Origin: Candidatus Saccharimonadota bacterium
GTDB taxonomy: Bacteria > Patescibacteriota > Saccharimonadia > Saccharimonadales > Saccharimonadaceae
Reading direction: 5' to 3'
Assembly: GCA_024682595.1 (NCBI GenBank)
Contig: JAIKZA010000009.1
Coordinates: 1 to 42,739, forward strand
DNA: 42,739 bases
Part shown: positions 9,143-19,562 of the stretch, one piece after another
Layout: each line of letters opens with the position of its first letter
Position numbering within the stretch: position 1 is the first letter of the stretch
Position numbers and translations under genes: made by a program
The notes under the pieces: generated by a model
What the model saw: only the letters and a program-made list of their open reading frames with translations
Database searches by the model: none
Told to the model about the DNA's origin: nothing

Positions 9143-11038
9143 CTATTTCATCCAATACTTCTTGCCGCCTAGAATGTCGTAAGTTATTAGCTCATAGTCA
9201 TCCATGACGGATGCCATATTAATTTGGCGGCCCTCTAGGTAACTCGATGTTAGAATTGGTTCATTTGCGCAAACGTCATCTACGAGGTAATATAATGAAT
9301 CTTTTTTCCAGTTTAGGCCATTTAGCATAGTGTTGACCATGCAGTTTGGAGTCGTGGTTGGTAGCTTTTTCTCACCTTGAAAACCCGATGCGTAGTTTGA
9401 ATAAATAAAGTATGGGGTCACGCGCGATAAGTCACGTACGGCCTTTTTCTCATGCGAATTAACATTGTCAAACAGGCCCGCTGAGTGATCGCCGAAGAAT
9501 AATACGACAACTTTTTTACCTAGTTTGTCCAACTCGTCAATGAATTCGCCAAGATACTTATCCGAATTATGTAATGTCTGATAATAAATTGCTATGTCTG
9601 ACTTTTTCTGCTCGTCAACTTCGTCACCCACTATTTCAAAATTCGTTTTCTCGTAAATATCTGCATTATATGGTGTATGATTTTGCATTGTTATTAAACC
9701 AATCATTTGCGGCCCTTCATTTTCTTTTAGAACCTTTAGCGTCTGCAGATAGGCTGAGCGATCATTGATGTATTCCGAGTTGCCTTCATGCTCTTTAAAA
9801 TCTAGTTCATTTTCGGTAATAAAGGTATCAAAATCCTCGTTTGCTAGCGAGATATTGCGCTTATACATGCCACCATTAAATGGGTGAATCGCCGTTGTCG
9901 TGTATCCGCTTTTCTTCAGCATCCGCGCGATGGAAGGGATTTTTCCAGCTTTCGGAACTAGGGCAGTATACGGGACGGTATTTGTCCAATAATTCGTCAG
10001 ACTAGTCAATGTCTCAAATTCAATATTCGCCGTGCCGCCACCATAGTCCAATGAATACATTAGTCCGCTTGGGTATTTACTTTGGATTCTATGAATATTC
10101 GGCAGAATTTCTCCACCTGTGTGTTCGTAATAATCTTCAAATTTTTCACCATTAAATTCGACACTCGGGTCATAAAATGATTCATTTAATATGACTATCA
10201 CGCTCGCTTTCTCTTCTTTTGGACTTTTGCGATTCATGTTTTCTTCTTCAGCGATTGCATCGTACTTGTTTTTTATGCCAGCGATTTTGTCGCGCGAATA
10301 AATCTCTGGTTCGTCTAGTTTAAGCTTCTGGAAGTTATATAAGAACCCCAGAATGAAACCGTTATCGTCGTAGTTGCGGTTTTGATTCCAGGCTGTAAAA
10401 TGTGTACCTAAAACGGGAATATCCTCATAGCGTGTTCCGTCATGGTGTCTAATAAAATCCGTGGAAAAGAAGAATGTGCCTCCCGCTAGCATAACTACTA
10501 GCAAGCGCATTCCAACTGCGTGTCTTTGTGCTGGACTGTGTGTTTTCCAATTTCTAACTAGATTAAATCTTCTCGCCATATATTTTGAAAATAGGGCGGT
10601 TAGCCAAATGACTAGCAACACGGCAATGACTGTTTGTGCAATACTTCCGAAGTCTACGAATTTAGTAAGAGAACTGGCCTCGCTAGCGAGCTGAAAATCC
10701 TCTGGCAGCAAAGGAGTTTGGCGCGAATAGTATTTATATATATGCACATAAGTCAAAATGATTATCGAAATCCAACTAACGCCAACGGTTATAACCGGCG
10801 ACCCCAGAAGCCCCCAAATAAAAACAAGCATCAGCCACATTAGAAATACATTAAATAGGTAAACCAGTGGGCTTCCGATTACGAAACTCCAAACTCGAAA
10901 CATGTCATTCAGGAAATAGCGATATTCTAAGAACCAAGTTAATAAAAGCGCAGCTATGAATAAAAAAATTAACGACGAAGCAATATATCGTTGCTTCTTG
11001 GTCATTTTCTTCTGTATTTTTTCAAGTTTTTTCCTCAC
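9143..11038 (-). CDS. LTA synthase/phosphoglycerol transferase-like sulfatase-family membrane protein
   Basis: Multiple N-terminal TMs; ILNESFYDPSV, DYGGGTANIEFETLTSL, LITMQNHTPYNAD, VVLFFGDHSAGLF. GTG start at 11038 chosen because TGTTATACT ends 6 nt upstream. Confidence 0.85.
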   Translation of the reverse strand: MRKKLEKIQKKMTKKQRYIASSLIFLFIAALLLTWFLEYRYFLNDMFRVWSFVIGSPLVYLFNVFLMWLMLVFIWGLLGSPVITVGVSWISIIILTYVHIYKYYSRQTPLLPEDFQLASEASSLTKFVDFGSIAQTVIAVLLVIWLTALFSKYMARRFNLVRNWKTHSPAQRHAVGMRLLVVMLAGGTFFFSTDFIRHHDGTRYEDIPVLGTHFTAWNQNRNYDDNGFILGFLYNFQKLKLDEPEIYSRDKIAGIKNKYDAIAEEENMNRKSPKEEKASVIVILNESFYDPSVEFNGEKFEDYYEHTGGEILPNIHRIQSKYPSGLMYSLDYGGGTANIEFETLTSLTNYWTNTVPYTALVPKAGKIPSIARMLKKSGYTTTAIHPFNGGMYKRNISLANEDFDTFITENELDFKEHEGNSEYINDRSAYLQTLKVLKENEGPQMIGLITMQNHTPYNADIYEKTNFEIVGDEVDEQKKSDIAIYYQTLHNSDKYLGEFIDELDKLGKKVVVLFFGDHSAGLFDNVNSHEKKAVRDLSRVTPYFIYSNYASGFQGEKKLPTTTPNCMVNTMLNGLNWKKDSLYYLVDDVCANEPILTSSYLEGRQINMASVMDDYELITYDILGGKKYWMK

Positions 11039-11104
11039 GTAAATAGTATAACAGATAATTGAGCTCATGTTTGAATGCTGAATCGTTAATATTTAAACTA
11101 AGAC

Positions 11105-12571
11105 ATGGGTTTGCTTAAGAAGAATACTGTTCATATATCCGTGGTGCCATTATCTTTTTCTGTCGGTATTATTATTAGCGGTATTCTTTCGGTACTATTT
11201 AATTGAACTATAGTTTTTAATTTGGTCTCTTTTGTAGGTCTGCTTATTTTTGCTTCGCTAGTAATTTCCAGTCAACTCCGGATTATATTAGCGCTAGCAG
11301 CCGGTTGTCTACTTGGGCTATATCATTCGGGATTAAGTATTAGTAATCAAAAAATCGCCACCACGTACATTGGTCGCGAAGTAATTATTGTGGCTACTGT
11401 TCAAGATTGGCCGGAGGTCAAAAATAACCAAACCAGGCTTCATTTAGGAAGTCCACACTTTAATTATAGCACAAGCGCATTAAATTGTCAAATATATGCA
11501 ACTATGTCAGGGGTATATGATGACATAGCGCGTTCGGATCAAATAACCCTTCGCGCAATGGTCAGTGAGGGCTTCGGTGATTATGCTGTCTCGATTTATC
11601 GCCCCATTTTAATCTCGATAAGCAAGCCAGATCCGCCAGACTACTTCGTAACAATTCGCAACATTTTTACGAAACGTATTCGCCAAGCCATGGGCGACTC
11701 AGAAGAGGCGAATTTAGCGTTGGGCTTTTTAATTGGCGAGAAAGCGCTATCTGAAGATTTTAAAGCTAAACTTAGAACCGTAGGCTTATCTCATATCGTA
11801 GTAGCGTCTGGCTTTTGTTTAGCTACACTTTCGATTTTTGCACAGGAAAGCATGAGGAAAGTTTCTCGATTTGCGAGCTATGCCTTTGCTGGCATCTTGA
11901 TTCTGTCTTTTATTATGGTGGCAGGACTTAGTCCAAGTCTTTTGCGCGCCGGGCTAGTAACGGGCTCAACGTTAACGGCAGGGTACTTTGGCAGAAAATT
12001 CCACCCTGGTCGTTTATTAATATATATTGTTGCGATTTCAACTTTAATAAACCCACTCATAATTAAAAGTTTGGCATGACAGCTGTCGCTTGCGTCATAT
12101 GGCGGAATTATGTTTTTGGCACCTGTATTGAAGGAGTATTTTTATGGTAATGCCACTAGTTACGTTGGCGAAATGGTTATTGTTGCATTTTCGGCGCAGC
12201 TATTTTGTTTGCCTATAACTATTTATTCTTTTGGAGCTTTCTCGATCATCGGCATACTGGCGAATATTATCGTTACTCCAATAATTCCAGCAATAATGGC
12301 ATTAACCTTTCTTATTGGAATTACGCCAGGCTTTGCGCCAGTAGTCCTTATCTGCAAAAAAATGTTGGCGCTTCAGATTGCGGTAATTGATGTATTGAGT
12401 AAGGCGAAATGGGCTACGGTATCAATCGGGAGCGGAACTCCGCTAATTCTTATGATGTATATTCCCATCGTCTTGCTTGTGCTATTTCTAAAATCTCGCA
12501 CGAAGTATAGTTTCCGCCCCAGGTACGTACTGGATAAAATTCCAGAATATGGTAAAATATATACATGTTAA
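11105..12571 (+). pseudogene. comEC: ComEC/Rec2-family DNA-uptake channel, interrupted by two in-frame TGA codons (11204-11206, 12077-12079)
   Basis: A single frame from ATG 11105 to TAA 12571 gives MGLLKKNTVHISVVPLSFSVGIIISGILSVLFN[TGA]TIVFNLVSFVG...GFLIGEKALSEDFKAKLRTVGLSHIVVASGFCLATLS...SLA[TGA]QLSLASYGGIMFLAPVLKEYF. Confidence 0.75.
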
Positions 12572-12969
12572 TTCATTCCGAAAAGGAAATGCTTGAATAC
12601 GGCAAGAGGCTTGGTGAAACCTTGCGCGCTCCACAAGTGCTTGAGTTGCTAGGCGATGTTGGTGCCGGCAAAACTACTTTAACGCGTGGTATTGCGGAGG
12701 GGCTTGGCGTTGTCGATAGTGTTACTTCTCCTTCGTTTACGCTTTCGAAAGAGTATTACGGTTCAGACTATTGTTTAATCCATTATGATTTCTATCGACT
12801 CTCTGATCCGGGCATTATGGCTGAGGATCTTGCTGAGGCGATTAGCAATCCGAAGGCTATCGTAATTGTAGAGTGGGGGCAAAGCATTCAAGACGTGCTT
12901 CCGAAAAACAGAAAAATCATTGAAATTCGGTATATTGACGAAAAAACGAGGGAGATAAAAACAAAATGA
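12565..12969 (+). CDS. tsaE: tRNA threonylcarbamoyladenosine biosynthesis ATPase TsaE
   Basis: ELLGDVGAGKTTLTRGIAEGLGV, VTSPSFTLSKEYYGSDYCLIHYDFYRL. Confidence 0.93.
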   Translation: MLIHSEKEMLEYGKRLGETLRAPQVLELLGDVGAGKTTLTRGIAEGLGVVDSVTSPSFTLSKEYYGSDYCLIHYDFYRLSDPGIMAEDLAEAISNPKAIVIVEWGQSIQDVLPKNRKIIEIRYIDEKTREIKTK

Positions 12970-13298
12970 AACTATATCTAGACACGTCGCAGCCGCTCAC
13001 TATTATGAAGCTTGATAATAAAACATACGAATGGGATTCTGGTCGCAGCCTTGCCAAAAATCTTCTTAAATTTATTCACGACAAGCTCGCAGAGAACGGG
13101 AAAGATTGGCAAGATATAACCGAAATCGATTTTATGTCTGGCCCGGGCAGTTTTACTGGCCTACGAATTGGCGCTACGGTTGCAAACACTCTTGCCAGCC
13201 AGCTTAAAATTCCTCTATATAACCATCGCGGAGAAAAAGTAAAACTCATTATGCCAGAATATGGTCGACCTGCAAATATTACTCCCCCAAAGAAGTAA
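12966..13298 (+). CDS. tsaB: TsaB-like protein, N-terminal half only
   Basis: ATGA overlap with tsaE; KLYLDTSQP, DFMSGPGSFTGLRIGATVANTLA; only 110 aa. Confidence 0.75.
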   Translation: MKLYLDTSQPLTIMKLDNKTYEWDSGRSLAKNLLKFIHDKLAENGKDWQDITEIDFMSGPGSFTGLRIGATVANTLASQLKIPLYNHRGEKVKLIMPEYGRPANITPPKK

Positions 13299-13426
13299 TC
13301 CCGTGTTACAATAACAACAGGTAAGAAGTTACCATTTCAATTTTAATGATATTTATTTAATTTATTGATATACGCACCTTCTTTTAGTTTTTGCTAGTTT
13401 AGTGTGTATATAAGAAAGAGGAAAAT

Positions 13427-14944
13427 ATGGAGATAGGTTTGCTTATCGCCGGGTTAGTCCTAGGAGCTGGGGCTGGCGTGGGCGGTTTTTATGCCGTAAG
13501 TAAAAATAAAGAAAAAGGCGCCAAGAATAAGGCGGACGAGCTAATCCGCAAGGCGAAACATGAAGCCTCGGAGATTGTTTTGAATGCAAAAAAAGAAGCA
13601 TCAAATATCAACGACAAGACGCAACGTGAAGAAAATGAGCATCGTAAAGAATGGAAAAAGACCGAGAACCGACTTGTTGAGCGCGAGACCTTGCTCGATA
13701 AGAAGCTAGACCAACTCGATAAACGTTCCGAAAATTTGCGCAAGCAAGAAGGCGAAATCGAAGAATTGAAGGAAGAGGTACGCGCCATTCGCACAAAAGC
13801 TCAAGAGAAACTCGAAAAAATCGCTGGTCTTAGCAAGGCGGACGCCAAAGAGAAGTTGATGTCTATGACCGAGCGTGACATTAAGGGGGATCTTGCGGAG
13901 CTGATCGTAAAAGAGCAAAAAGCTTACAATGATCACATTGATGAGACGGCTGAGGCTATGCTTCTGTCTGCGATGGAGCGGATGTCCTCAGAGGTAACGG
14001 CTGATCGTACGGTTACTAGTTTGAAGTTGCCGGATGATGATATGAAAGGGCGCATCATTGGCAAGGAAGGCCGCAATATACAAGCGCTTCAGCATGCCAC
14101 TGGCGTAGATGTTTTAGTTGACGACACTCCAGGTATGGTTGTCTTAAGTAGCTTTGATCCTATTCGTCGCCAGGTTGCCCGCTATGCGCTTGAGCGCCTC
14201 ATGAAAGACGGCCGCATTAATCCATCGAGCATCGAGGACGCAGTCGCTAAGGCGGAACGCGAGATTGAGAAAGAAGTTGTTCGTGCCGGCGAAGATGCCG
14301 CACGCGAAGTTGGCGTTATCGGTATACCATCCGAGATTCTTCATCTGCTTGGCGAACTCAAGTTCCGTACTAGCTACGGCCAAAATGTTCTCCTACACTC
14401 TATCGAAATGGCACATATTGCCGGCATGATAGCTGAGGAAATTGGTGCCGATATCAATATCGCTAAGACTGCTACACTTCTGCACGATATCGGCAAGGCT
14501 GTCACTCATAAAATCGAGGGTAAGCATGCAGATATTGGCGCAGAGCTAGCAAAGAAATTCGGCATGAAGGATGAAATAGTTCATGCTATTGCCGCCCATC
14601 ACGAGGACATTGAACCATCTACCCCAGAAGCTATTATTGTCAAGATTGTTGACTCTATCTCGGCCGCTCGTCCAGGCGCGCGCAATATCTCAGCGGAAAA
14701 CTTTGCCGAGCGCATGAAAGCTCTAGAGAATATCGCTACTGGTTTCCCTGGTATCGACAAGGCTTATGCAATTTCTGCTGGCCGCGAAATTCGTGTTATT
14801 GTCGAGCCAAAACAAATCGATGATTTGTCGGCGCTGAAATTGGCGCGCGATATTGCCGACAAGATTGAAGCTACGATGCAATATCCTGGCGTTATTAAAG
14901 TGAACGTTATTCGCGAAACACGCGCGATCGAATACGCTAAATAA
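13427..14944 (+). CDS. rny: Ribonuclease Y
   Basis: N-terminal TM, coiled coil, KH domain DMKGRIIGKEGRNIQALQHATGVDVLVDDTP, HD domain TATLLHDIGKAVTHKIEGKHADIGAELA. Confidence 0.96.
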   Translation: MEIGLLIAGLVLGAGAGVGGFYAVSKNKEKGAKNKADELIRKAKHEASEIVLNAKKEASNINDKTQREENEHRKEWKKTENRLVERETLLDKKLDQLDKRSENLRKQEGEIEELKEEVRAIRTKAQEKLEKIAGLSKADAKEKLMSMTERDIKGDLAELIVKEQKAYNDHIDETAEAMLLSAMERMSSEVTADRTVTSLKLPDDDMKGRIIGKEGRNIQALQHATGVDVLVDDTPGMVVLSSFDPIRRQVARYALERLMKDGRINPSSIEDAVAKAEREIEKEVVRAGEDAAREVGVIGIPSEILHLLGELKFRTSYGQNVLLHSIEMAHIAGMIAEEIGADINIAKTATLLHDIGKAVTHKIEGKHADIGAELAKKFGMKDEIVHAIAAHHEDIEPSTPEAIIVKIVDSISAARPGARNISAENFAERMKALENIATGFPGIDKAYAISAGREIRVIVEPKQIDDLSALKLARDIADKIEATMQYPGVIKVNVIRETRAIEYAK

Positions 14945-15060
14945 TATTTTAAATATGGCATTATAAGAACGTTATTCTTAATACTTTTTGATTGTCGTAA
15001 GACGTTTCTTCTAAAAAACAAAAAATCCCATTTTTACCAATGATAATGTATAATATGCTT

Positions 15061-16101
15061 ATGGATAAAAATAAGGGAGCATTTCTTAGGGGCTTCACTA
15101 TTATTGAAGTTATGCTTTTTCTGGCGCTAAGCGGCGTTTTGTTAGCGGGCATATTGGGTGGCCTTGGAGGGAATATAGCAAGACAACGTTATAATGACGC
15201 CGTCCAGGATATAGCCAACATGATGCGTGACCAGTATTCATTTGTATCCGATACACAGATTGCACAACGCAACAAGGAAGATTCATATTGTTATGGTTTA
15301 GTCCAAAGTGATGTTAGCAATGACGACGCCAAGTCGTACTTTAGGTCACTTAATAGTTCTAGCGCAGATAATAAAATTGCATATCGCGGTCGCACCAACT
15401 GTGTAATCTATGGAGCGGTCGTGTCTATTACGGAAAAATACATAGAAACAACAGAGCTAATTGGCCGTGATTATAAAACCATAGTTAAACAACGCGAGGG
15501 TACGGATAATCCAGTTAGAAGCGATTTGTCGGATATAGAGATTTTGAAAGATGTCGTTAGCGCAAACAATGTAGCACTTCATTGCAATCTCGACGATTCA
15601 GAAGACTGCTATGTGCGCTCTGCGGATAATTCCCGTACGCAATACACGAAATGGGGTACGAGACTACTTGATCCAGAAGGCGAACCGATTCGCAAGACTT
15701 TAATGATTATTCGCTCACCTCGTGATGGCTCAATTCGCACTTATGTATGGAATGACGGAATTAAGGGTGGCTTGACTGGTCTAGAATATGTTCGTTACGA
15801 GGAGCTAAACGCAATGAATGATGGTAAAGGTCAAAAATTTAACGTAGGGCATCCGTTAGACAGCTATGGCATCAATCGTCATCTAACAGACGCTAATTTC
15901 AAAATCCAAGCACTTGATATTTGTGTCGACTCTGGCGACTCGCAAACTTATAGCAATGCACGCCGACTTATTAAAATCAAAAAAGCTGGTATGGGGCAAA
16001 GTGCTGTAGAATTGATGAATCTAGATGCCGAAAGGGAAATAAGCGAAGGTGGTGTCGATTATAGTAGCGATGCTACGTTGGGGGTAGCCGAATGTCAATA
16101 A
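15061..16101 (+). CDS. type IV pilin/pseudopilin-like protein
   Basis: Prepilin N-methylation motif RGFTIIEVMLFLALSGVLLAGI; start 15061 follows TATAAT by 6 nt. Confidence 0.75.
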   Translation: MDKNKGAFLRGFTIIEVMLFLALSGVLLAGILGGLGGNIARQRYNDAVQDIANMMRDQYSFVSDTQIAQRNKEDSYCYGLVQSDVSNDDAKSYFRSLNSSSADNKIAYRGRTNCVIYGAVVSITEKYIETTELIGRDYKTIVKQREGTDNPVRSDLSDIEILKDVVSANNVALHCNLDDSEDCYVRSADNSRTQYTKWGTRLLDPEGEPIRKTLMIIRSPRDGSIRTYVWNDGIKGGLTGLEYVRYEELNAMNDGKGQKFNVGHPLDSYGINRHLTDANFKIQALDICVDSGDSQTYSNARRLIKIKKAGMGQSAVELMNLDAEREISEGGVDYSSDATLGVAECQ

Positions 16102-16925
16102 AAAAGCATGGCGATACTATTATTGAAGTTATGATGGCCTTGGCGGTATTTGCTGTTTTAGCAATTATTACAGTAAATCTCATGAACAGTGGCATTAATA
16201 ATGCTCAACGTACCCTAGAGTACACTATGGCGCGCAACGAGATTGACTCGCAGGCTGAAGCGCTTCGCTACATTCACCAGAGTTACGTTGCGGAACGCCA
16301 GTTGGATAGAAACAGCAGCCAATTTAGAAGATTGTGGGATGCGTTGCGCAGAGTTGCAATTAAATCAAGGAATCTTGAAGATCACGCCAATAATAACACT
16401 GAGGTGAAATTCGATATCAACAATATCGAAACTTGCGGGGAGGCGTACCAAACGAACGGCATGGTTGAGTTCTATAATGCTTTTGCGCTAAATACGCGCA
16501 TGATTCTGCCAGACTCTGGCAACAATGCTACATATGGCGGCGACACTTACGCCAATCTTATTCCTGAAATTATCGTCGGTATAGATTCTCTTGATGTTAA
16601 CAGTAGAAGGGTTCTTACTGCCCCAGTCGTGTATCCGCGTATTGTGTACAAAAAGGCTAAAGATACCGTTTCAGGCGCACGTGGCGTAGATGCGGGCGCG
16701 AGCGAAAATAATGACGAAGGCGCTCTCACTGAGAAGCAAATATATAATCGCGTGGCTCGCGCTGAAGGCGTCTTTGTGATAGCTGTAGGAGATAACGACA
16801 AAGACCCAATGCGCTCAAACTACTTCGATTTCTATATTCGCACCTGTTGGCATAGCGTTGGCTCGATTGCGCCGAGTACGATTACTACAATTGTACGCTT
16901 ATACAACCCAGAGGTATTGGAATAA
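16092..16925 (+). CDS. minor pilin-like protein (PilV-like position)
   Basis: KKHGDTIIEVMMALAVFAVLAIITVNLMNSG; overlaps preceding gene. Confidence 0.7.
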   Translation: MSIKKHGDTIIEVMMALAVFAVLAIITVNLMNSGINNAQRTLEYTMARNEIDSQAEALRYIHQSYVAERQLDRNSSQFRRLWDALRRVAIKSRNLEDHANNNTEVKFDINNIETCGEAYQTNGMVEFYNAFALNTRMILPDSGNNATYGGDTYANLIPEIIVGIDSLDVNSRRVLTAPVVYPRIVYKKAKDTVSGARGVDAGASENNDEGALTEKQIYNRVARAEGVFVIAVGDNDKDPMRSNYFDFYIRTCWHSVGSIAPSTITTIVRLYNPEVLE

Positions 16926-17791
16926 TGAAAAAGCATAAGAAAGCCTTCACTGTTATTGAATTCTTGCTTGCAATGACAGTATTGTCGGTAATGTTGATGG
17001 GTATTGTCACGTTAACGATGCGAATCTTGGAAATCTATCGTAAGGGTCTTGCTCTTCGCGCGATTAATGCTACTGGGCGAGACATCCTAAATGACCTTTC
17101 GCGTTCTGTTGGCGGATCTCCAATCGTTGAGAATATCAACCCAGTTCCATCATCTGGCAGTAACGATATCCGTTGGTATGATATCAAGAAAGTTTATCGC
17201 AATTACTACAATGAAAAGATATCGTCTTCCGACGTAACCAACAATAAGAAAGTCCAAATCGGTGGCGTCTTCTGTACAGGGTCGTATTCATATGTTTGGA
17301 ATACTGCCCCGGCTATCGAACAATACCGCAAGAATCCAAACAATAAAAACAACCTGTTTACTATTGAGGGTAAAGTGTACAAACTTGCGCGTTTTCCTGA
17401 TACCGATCGTGCAGCTTGCGAGCGCGTCAATGCGAATAGTGATGATCTTAAAACTACACACATTACAAATGATATCGATAGTAGAGATGTAGTAAGCCTG
17501 ATTTCCGACGACGAATCCGACTTGGCGCTTTATGACTTTGTAGTGTTGCCTGCTACGCAAAACGCGAAAACTGGTCAAATATTCTACTCCGGATCGTTTA
17601 TTCTGGCGACCATGCGTGGCGGCGTGAATGTTTTGACGAATGGAGATTATTGCACTGGTACGGAACAAATGTATAACTCCGAGGTAGAAGCGGTTGATCA
17701 AGATTTTAATTATTGTGCAGTTAATAAATTTAATTTTGCGGTACGCGCCACGGGGGAGACGAGTAACGTGGACCAATATGGAGAGAGGTAA
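16925..17791 (+). CDS. minor pilin-like protein (PilW-like position)
   Basis: KKAFTVIEFLLAMTVLSVMLMGIVTLTMRILE; start overlaps preceding stop (TAATG). Confidence 0.7.
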   Translation: MKKHKKAFTVIEFLLAMTVLSVMLMGIVTLTMRILEIYRKGLALRAINATGRDILNDLSRSVGGSPIVENINPVPSSGSNDIRWYDIKKVYRNYYNEKISSSDVTNNKKVQIGGVFCTGSYSYVWNTAPAIEQYRKNPNNKNNLFTIEGKVYKLARFPDTDRAACERVNANSDDLKTTHITNDIDSRDVVSLISDDESDLALYDFVVLPATQNAKTGQIFYSGSFILATMRGGVNVLTNGDYCTGTEQMYNSEVEAVDQDFNYCAVNKFNFAVRATGETSNVDQYGER

Positions 17792-17792
17792 C

Positions 17793-19307
17793 ATGTCGAA
17801 TATTCAAAACAAAACTAAAAAAGGCGCTGCCGCGATCTATGTCGTCATTTTTACGGCAACTCTTTTGAGCATTATTGCACTTAGCTTTATTCGATTGATG
17901 CTATCTGAGAGTGGGCGTACAACTAACTATAGTCTTTCTCAGTCAGCCTACAACTCCGCACTAGCTGGTATCGAGGATGCAAAGATTGTTCTGCTTCGTT
18001 ATCAAAACTGCGTCAATAACGGCGGCAATACGCTTGTAGTGAATGGTGCATCTATTGATTGTAAAAAGTATGTTGAAGCTTTTACCAATAATGCTAAAGA
18101 AACCTCTCAAGACTGTGACATTATTAGCAAGATTCTTGGCTACAATACAGAAAACCACGAAACGCTAATTCGGACAAAGAGTGACAGTAATAACGTTACT
18201 GGCTCCGCAAGAGAATTTGACCAGGCATATACCTGCGTTAAAATATCTCAGAAGAGCAGAAACTATATCACTACTCTAACGAAGAATTATCCAACCAAGA
18301 TGGTACCGATTCGTACCGAATCGGCGGAGGCTACTAACAGTATAAATCGTATTGTGTTGAGCTGGTTTAGTCGTAAGGATCTTACTACTGCGAGCAATAA
18401 CTCTGGCAACATTAAGCCCGAATTTCATGCATTTAATAGTAATCCAGAGATGAAAGGTGCCCTAAAGACAAACAATAGATTCCTGAGTAATATTCCAGAT
18501 TATCAAAATACTTTCACGAATAAGCCATCGGTGCCGTCAACGATTCAGGCTACCTTAATCCAAACGGCGACGAGCTTTAAACTGAGTCAGTTCTATTCTG
18601 CCGAGAAAGATGGTAGTATCTATCGTTCTAATAGGGGTTCAATCACGCTTCGTCCGACTACTCAAAATCTTTATGGTATCACAAAAGAACAATACTCCAA
18701 CCACATTGGTACAACTTCGGCCTCCGTCTTTGCGACATCGGCCCTAAAGTCACAGAACACCCCGCTTGATGTGCATTGTATTCTTCGAGATAACGTAGAT
18801 GTCGCAAGTGGATATGCCTGTAATGCGGATATTCCAATCCCACGTCCTCGCAAATCGGTCGTTGCTAGTGAGGGCGACGCGCGTAACTACACGACTTTCT
18901 TCTTAGTTTTAAATCTGCCGTATGGTGAGCCAGAAACTGAAGTTAATGTCGAGCTACGTAACTGTATTAATGATTCTGATACGATATATGTAGACAGGAA
19001 GAACACCGACGATTCTGGTTGCAAAGCAGTAGAGTTTGCTTACGTGCAGCCAACTGTGGACGCTACTGGTCGCGCAAACGACCTATTCCGCCGCATAGAA
19101 GCTCGCATTGAGCTAGTCGATACCTACTTCCCAATTGCTAACTATGCCTTAGCGGTGAATGATCCTGATGATAACGAAGACTACGTGAAGAAAGATTTCT
19201 ATGTGACTCGCAACTGCCTCCGCAGTGAGACTACCTGGGACAGTACTACGCAAGCTGTTACCTATACGAATGGGGCATCTTGCAAGAACGCCGCCGATCG
19301 CTCATAA
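17793..19307 (+). CDS. PilX-like pilus assembly protein
   Basis: MSNIQNKTKKGAAAIYVVIFTATLLSIIALSFIRLMLSESGRTTNYSLSQSAYNSALAGIEDA; start trimmed from 17694 to ATG 17793. Confidence 0.65.
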   Translation: MSNIQNKTKKGAAAIYVVIFTATLLSIIALSFIRLMLSESGRTTNYSLSQSAYNSALAGIEDAKIVLLRYQNCVNNGGNTLVVNGASIDCKKYVEAFTNNAKETSQDCDIISKILGYNTENHETLIRTKSDSNNVTGSAREFDQAYTCVKISQKSRNYITTLTKNYPTKMVPIRTESAEATNSINRIVLSWFSRKDLTTASNNSGNIKPEFHAFNSNPEMKGALKTNNRFLSNIPDYQNTFTNKPSVPSTIQATLIQTATSFKLSQFYSAEKDGSIYRSNRGSITLRPTTQNLYGITKEQYSNHIGTTSASVFATSALKSQNTPLDVHCILRDNVDVASGYACNADIPIPRPRKSVVASEGDARNYTTFFLVLNLPYGEPETEVNVELRNCINDSDTIYVDRKNTDDSGCKAVEFAYVQPTVDATGRANDLFRRIEARIELVDTYFPIANYALAVNDPDDNEDYVKKDFYVTRNCLRSETTWDSTTQAVTYTNGASCKNAADRS

Positions 19308-19341
19308 CCAAAAACTCACCTCCAAAAGAGGTGAGTTTTTT
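19308..19341 (+). terminator. intrinsic terminator after pilin operon
   Basis: AAAACTCACCTCcaaaaGAGGTGAGTTTTTT. Confidence 0.85.
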
Positions 19342-19355
19342 AAAGCCGAATAACA

Positions 19356-19442
19356 TGGTGCCCGCGACTGGAGTTGAACCAGCACGCCCGTGAGGGCACT
19401 AGCACCTGAAGCTAGCGCGTCTGCCAATTCCGCCACGCGGGC
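19356..19442 (-). tRNA. tRNA-Leu (anticodon CAG)
   Basis: GCCCGCG...CTAGC TTCAGGT GCTAG...GGTTCAACTCC...CGCGGGCACCA; long variable arm, encoded CCA. Confidence 0.95.
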
Positions 19443-19562
19443 ATGGCTATATTTTATCACTAATCAGGGGCGCGTCAAAATTGTATTGTATGGAAAAGCC
19501 GCAGCATGTGCTGCGGCAGTGTATTTTTTGTATGGGTTCTGCGCTTATGTTGCGTTATTCGA

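Noticed and set aside
11204-12079. Whole-genome alternative code (TGA = Trp or Gly)
   Set aside because: All other long genes in the window lack in-frame TGA, Trp is TGG, and TGA terminates tsaE, rnhA, gatC and ftsH in sensible ATGA or operon contexts. The anomaly is specific to comEC.
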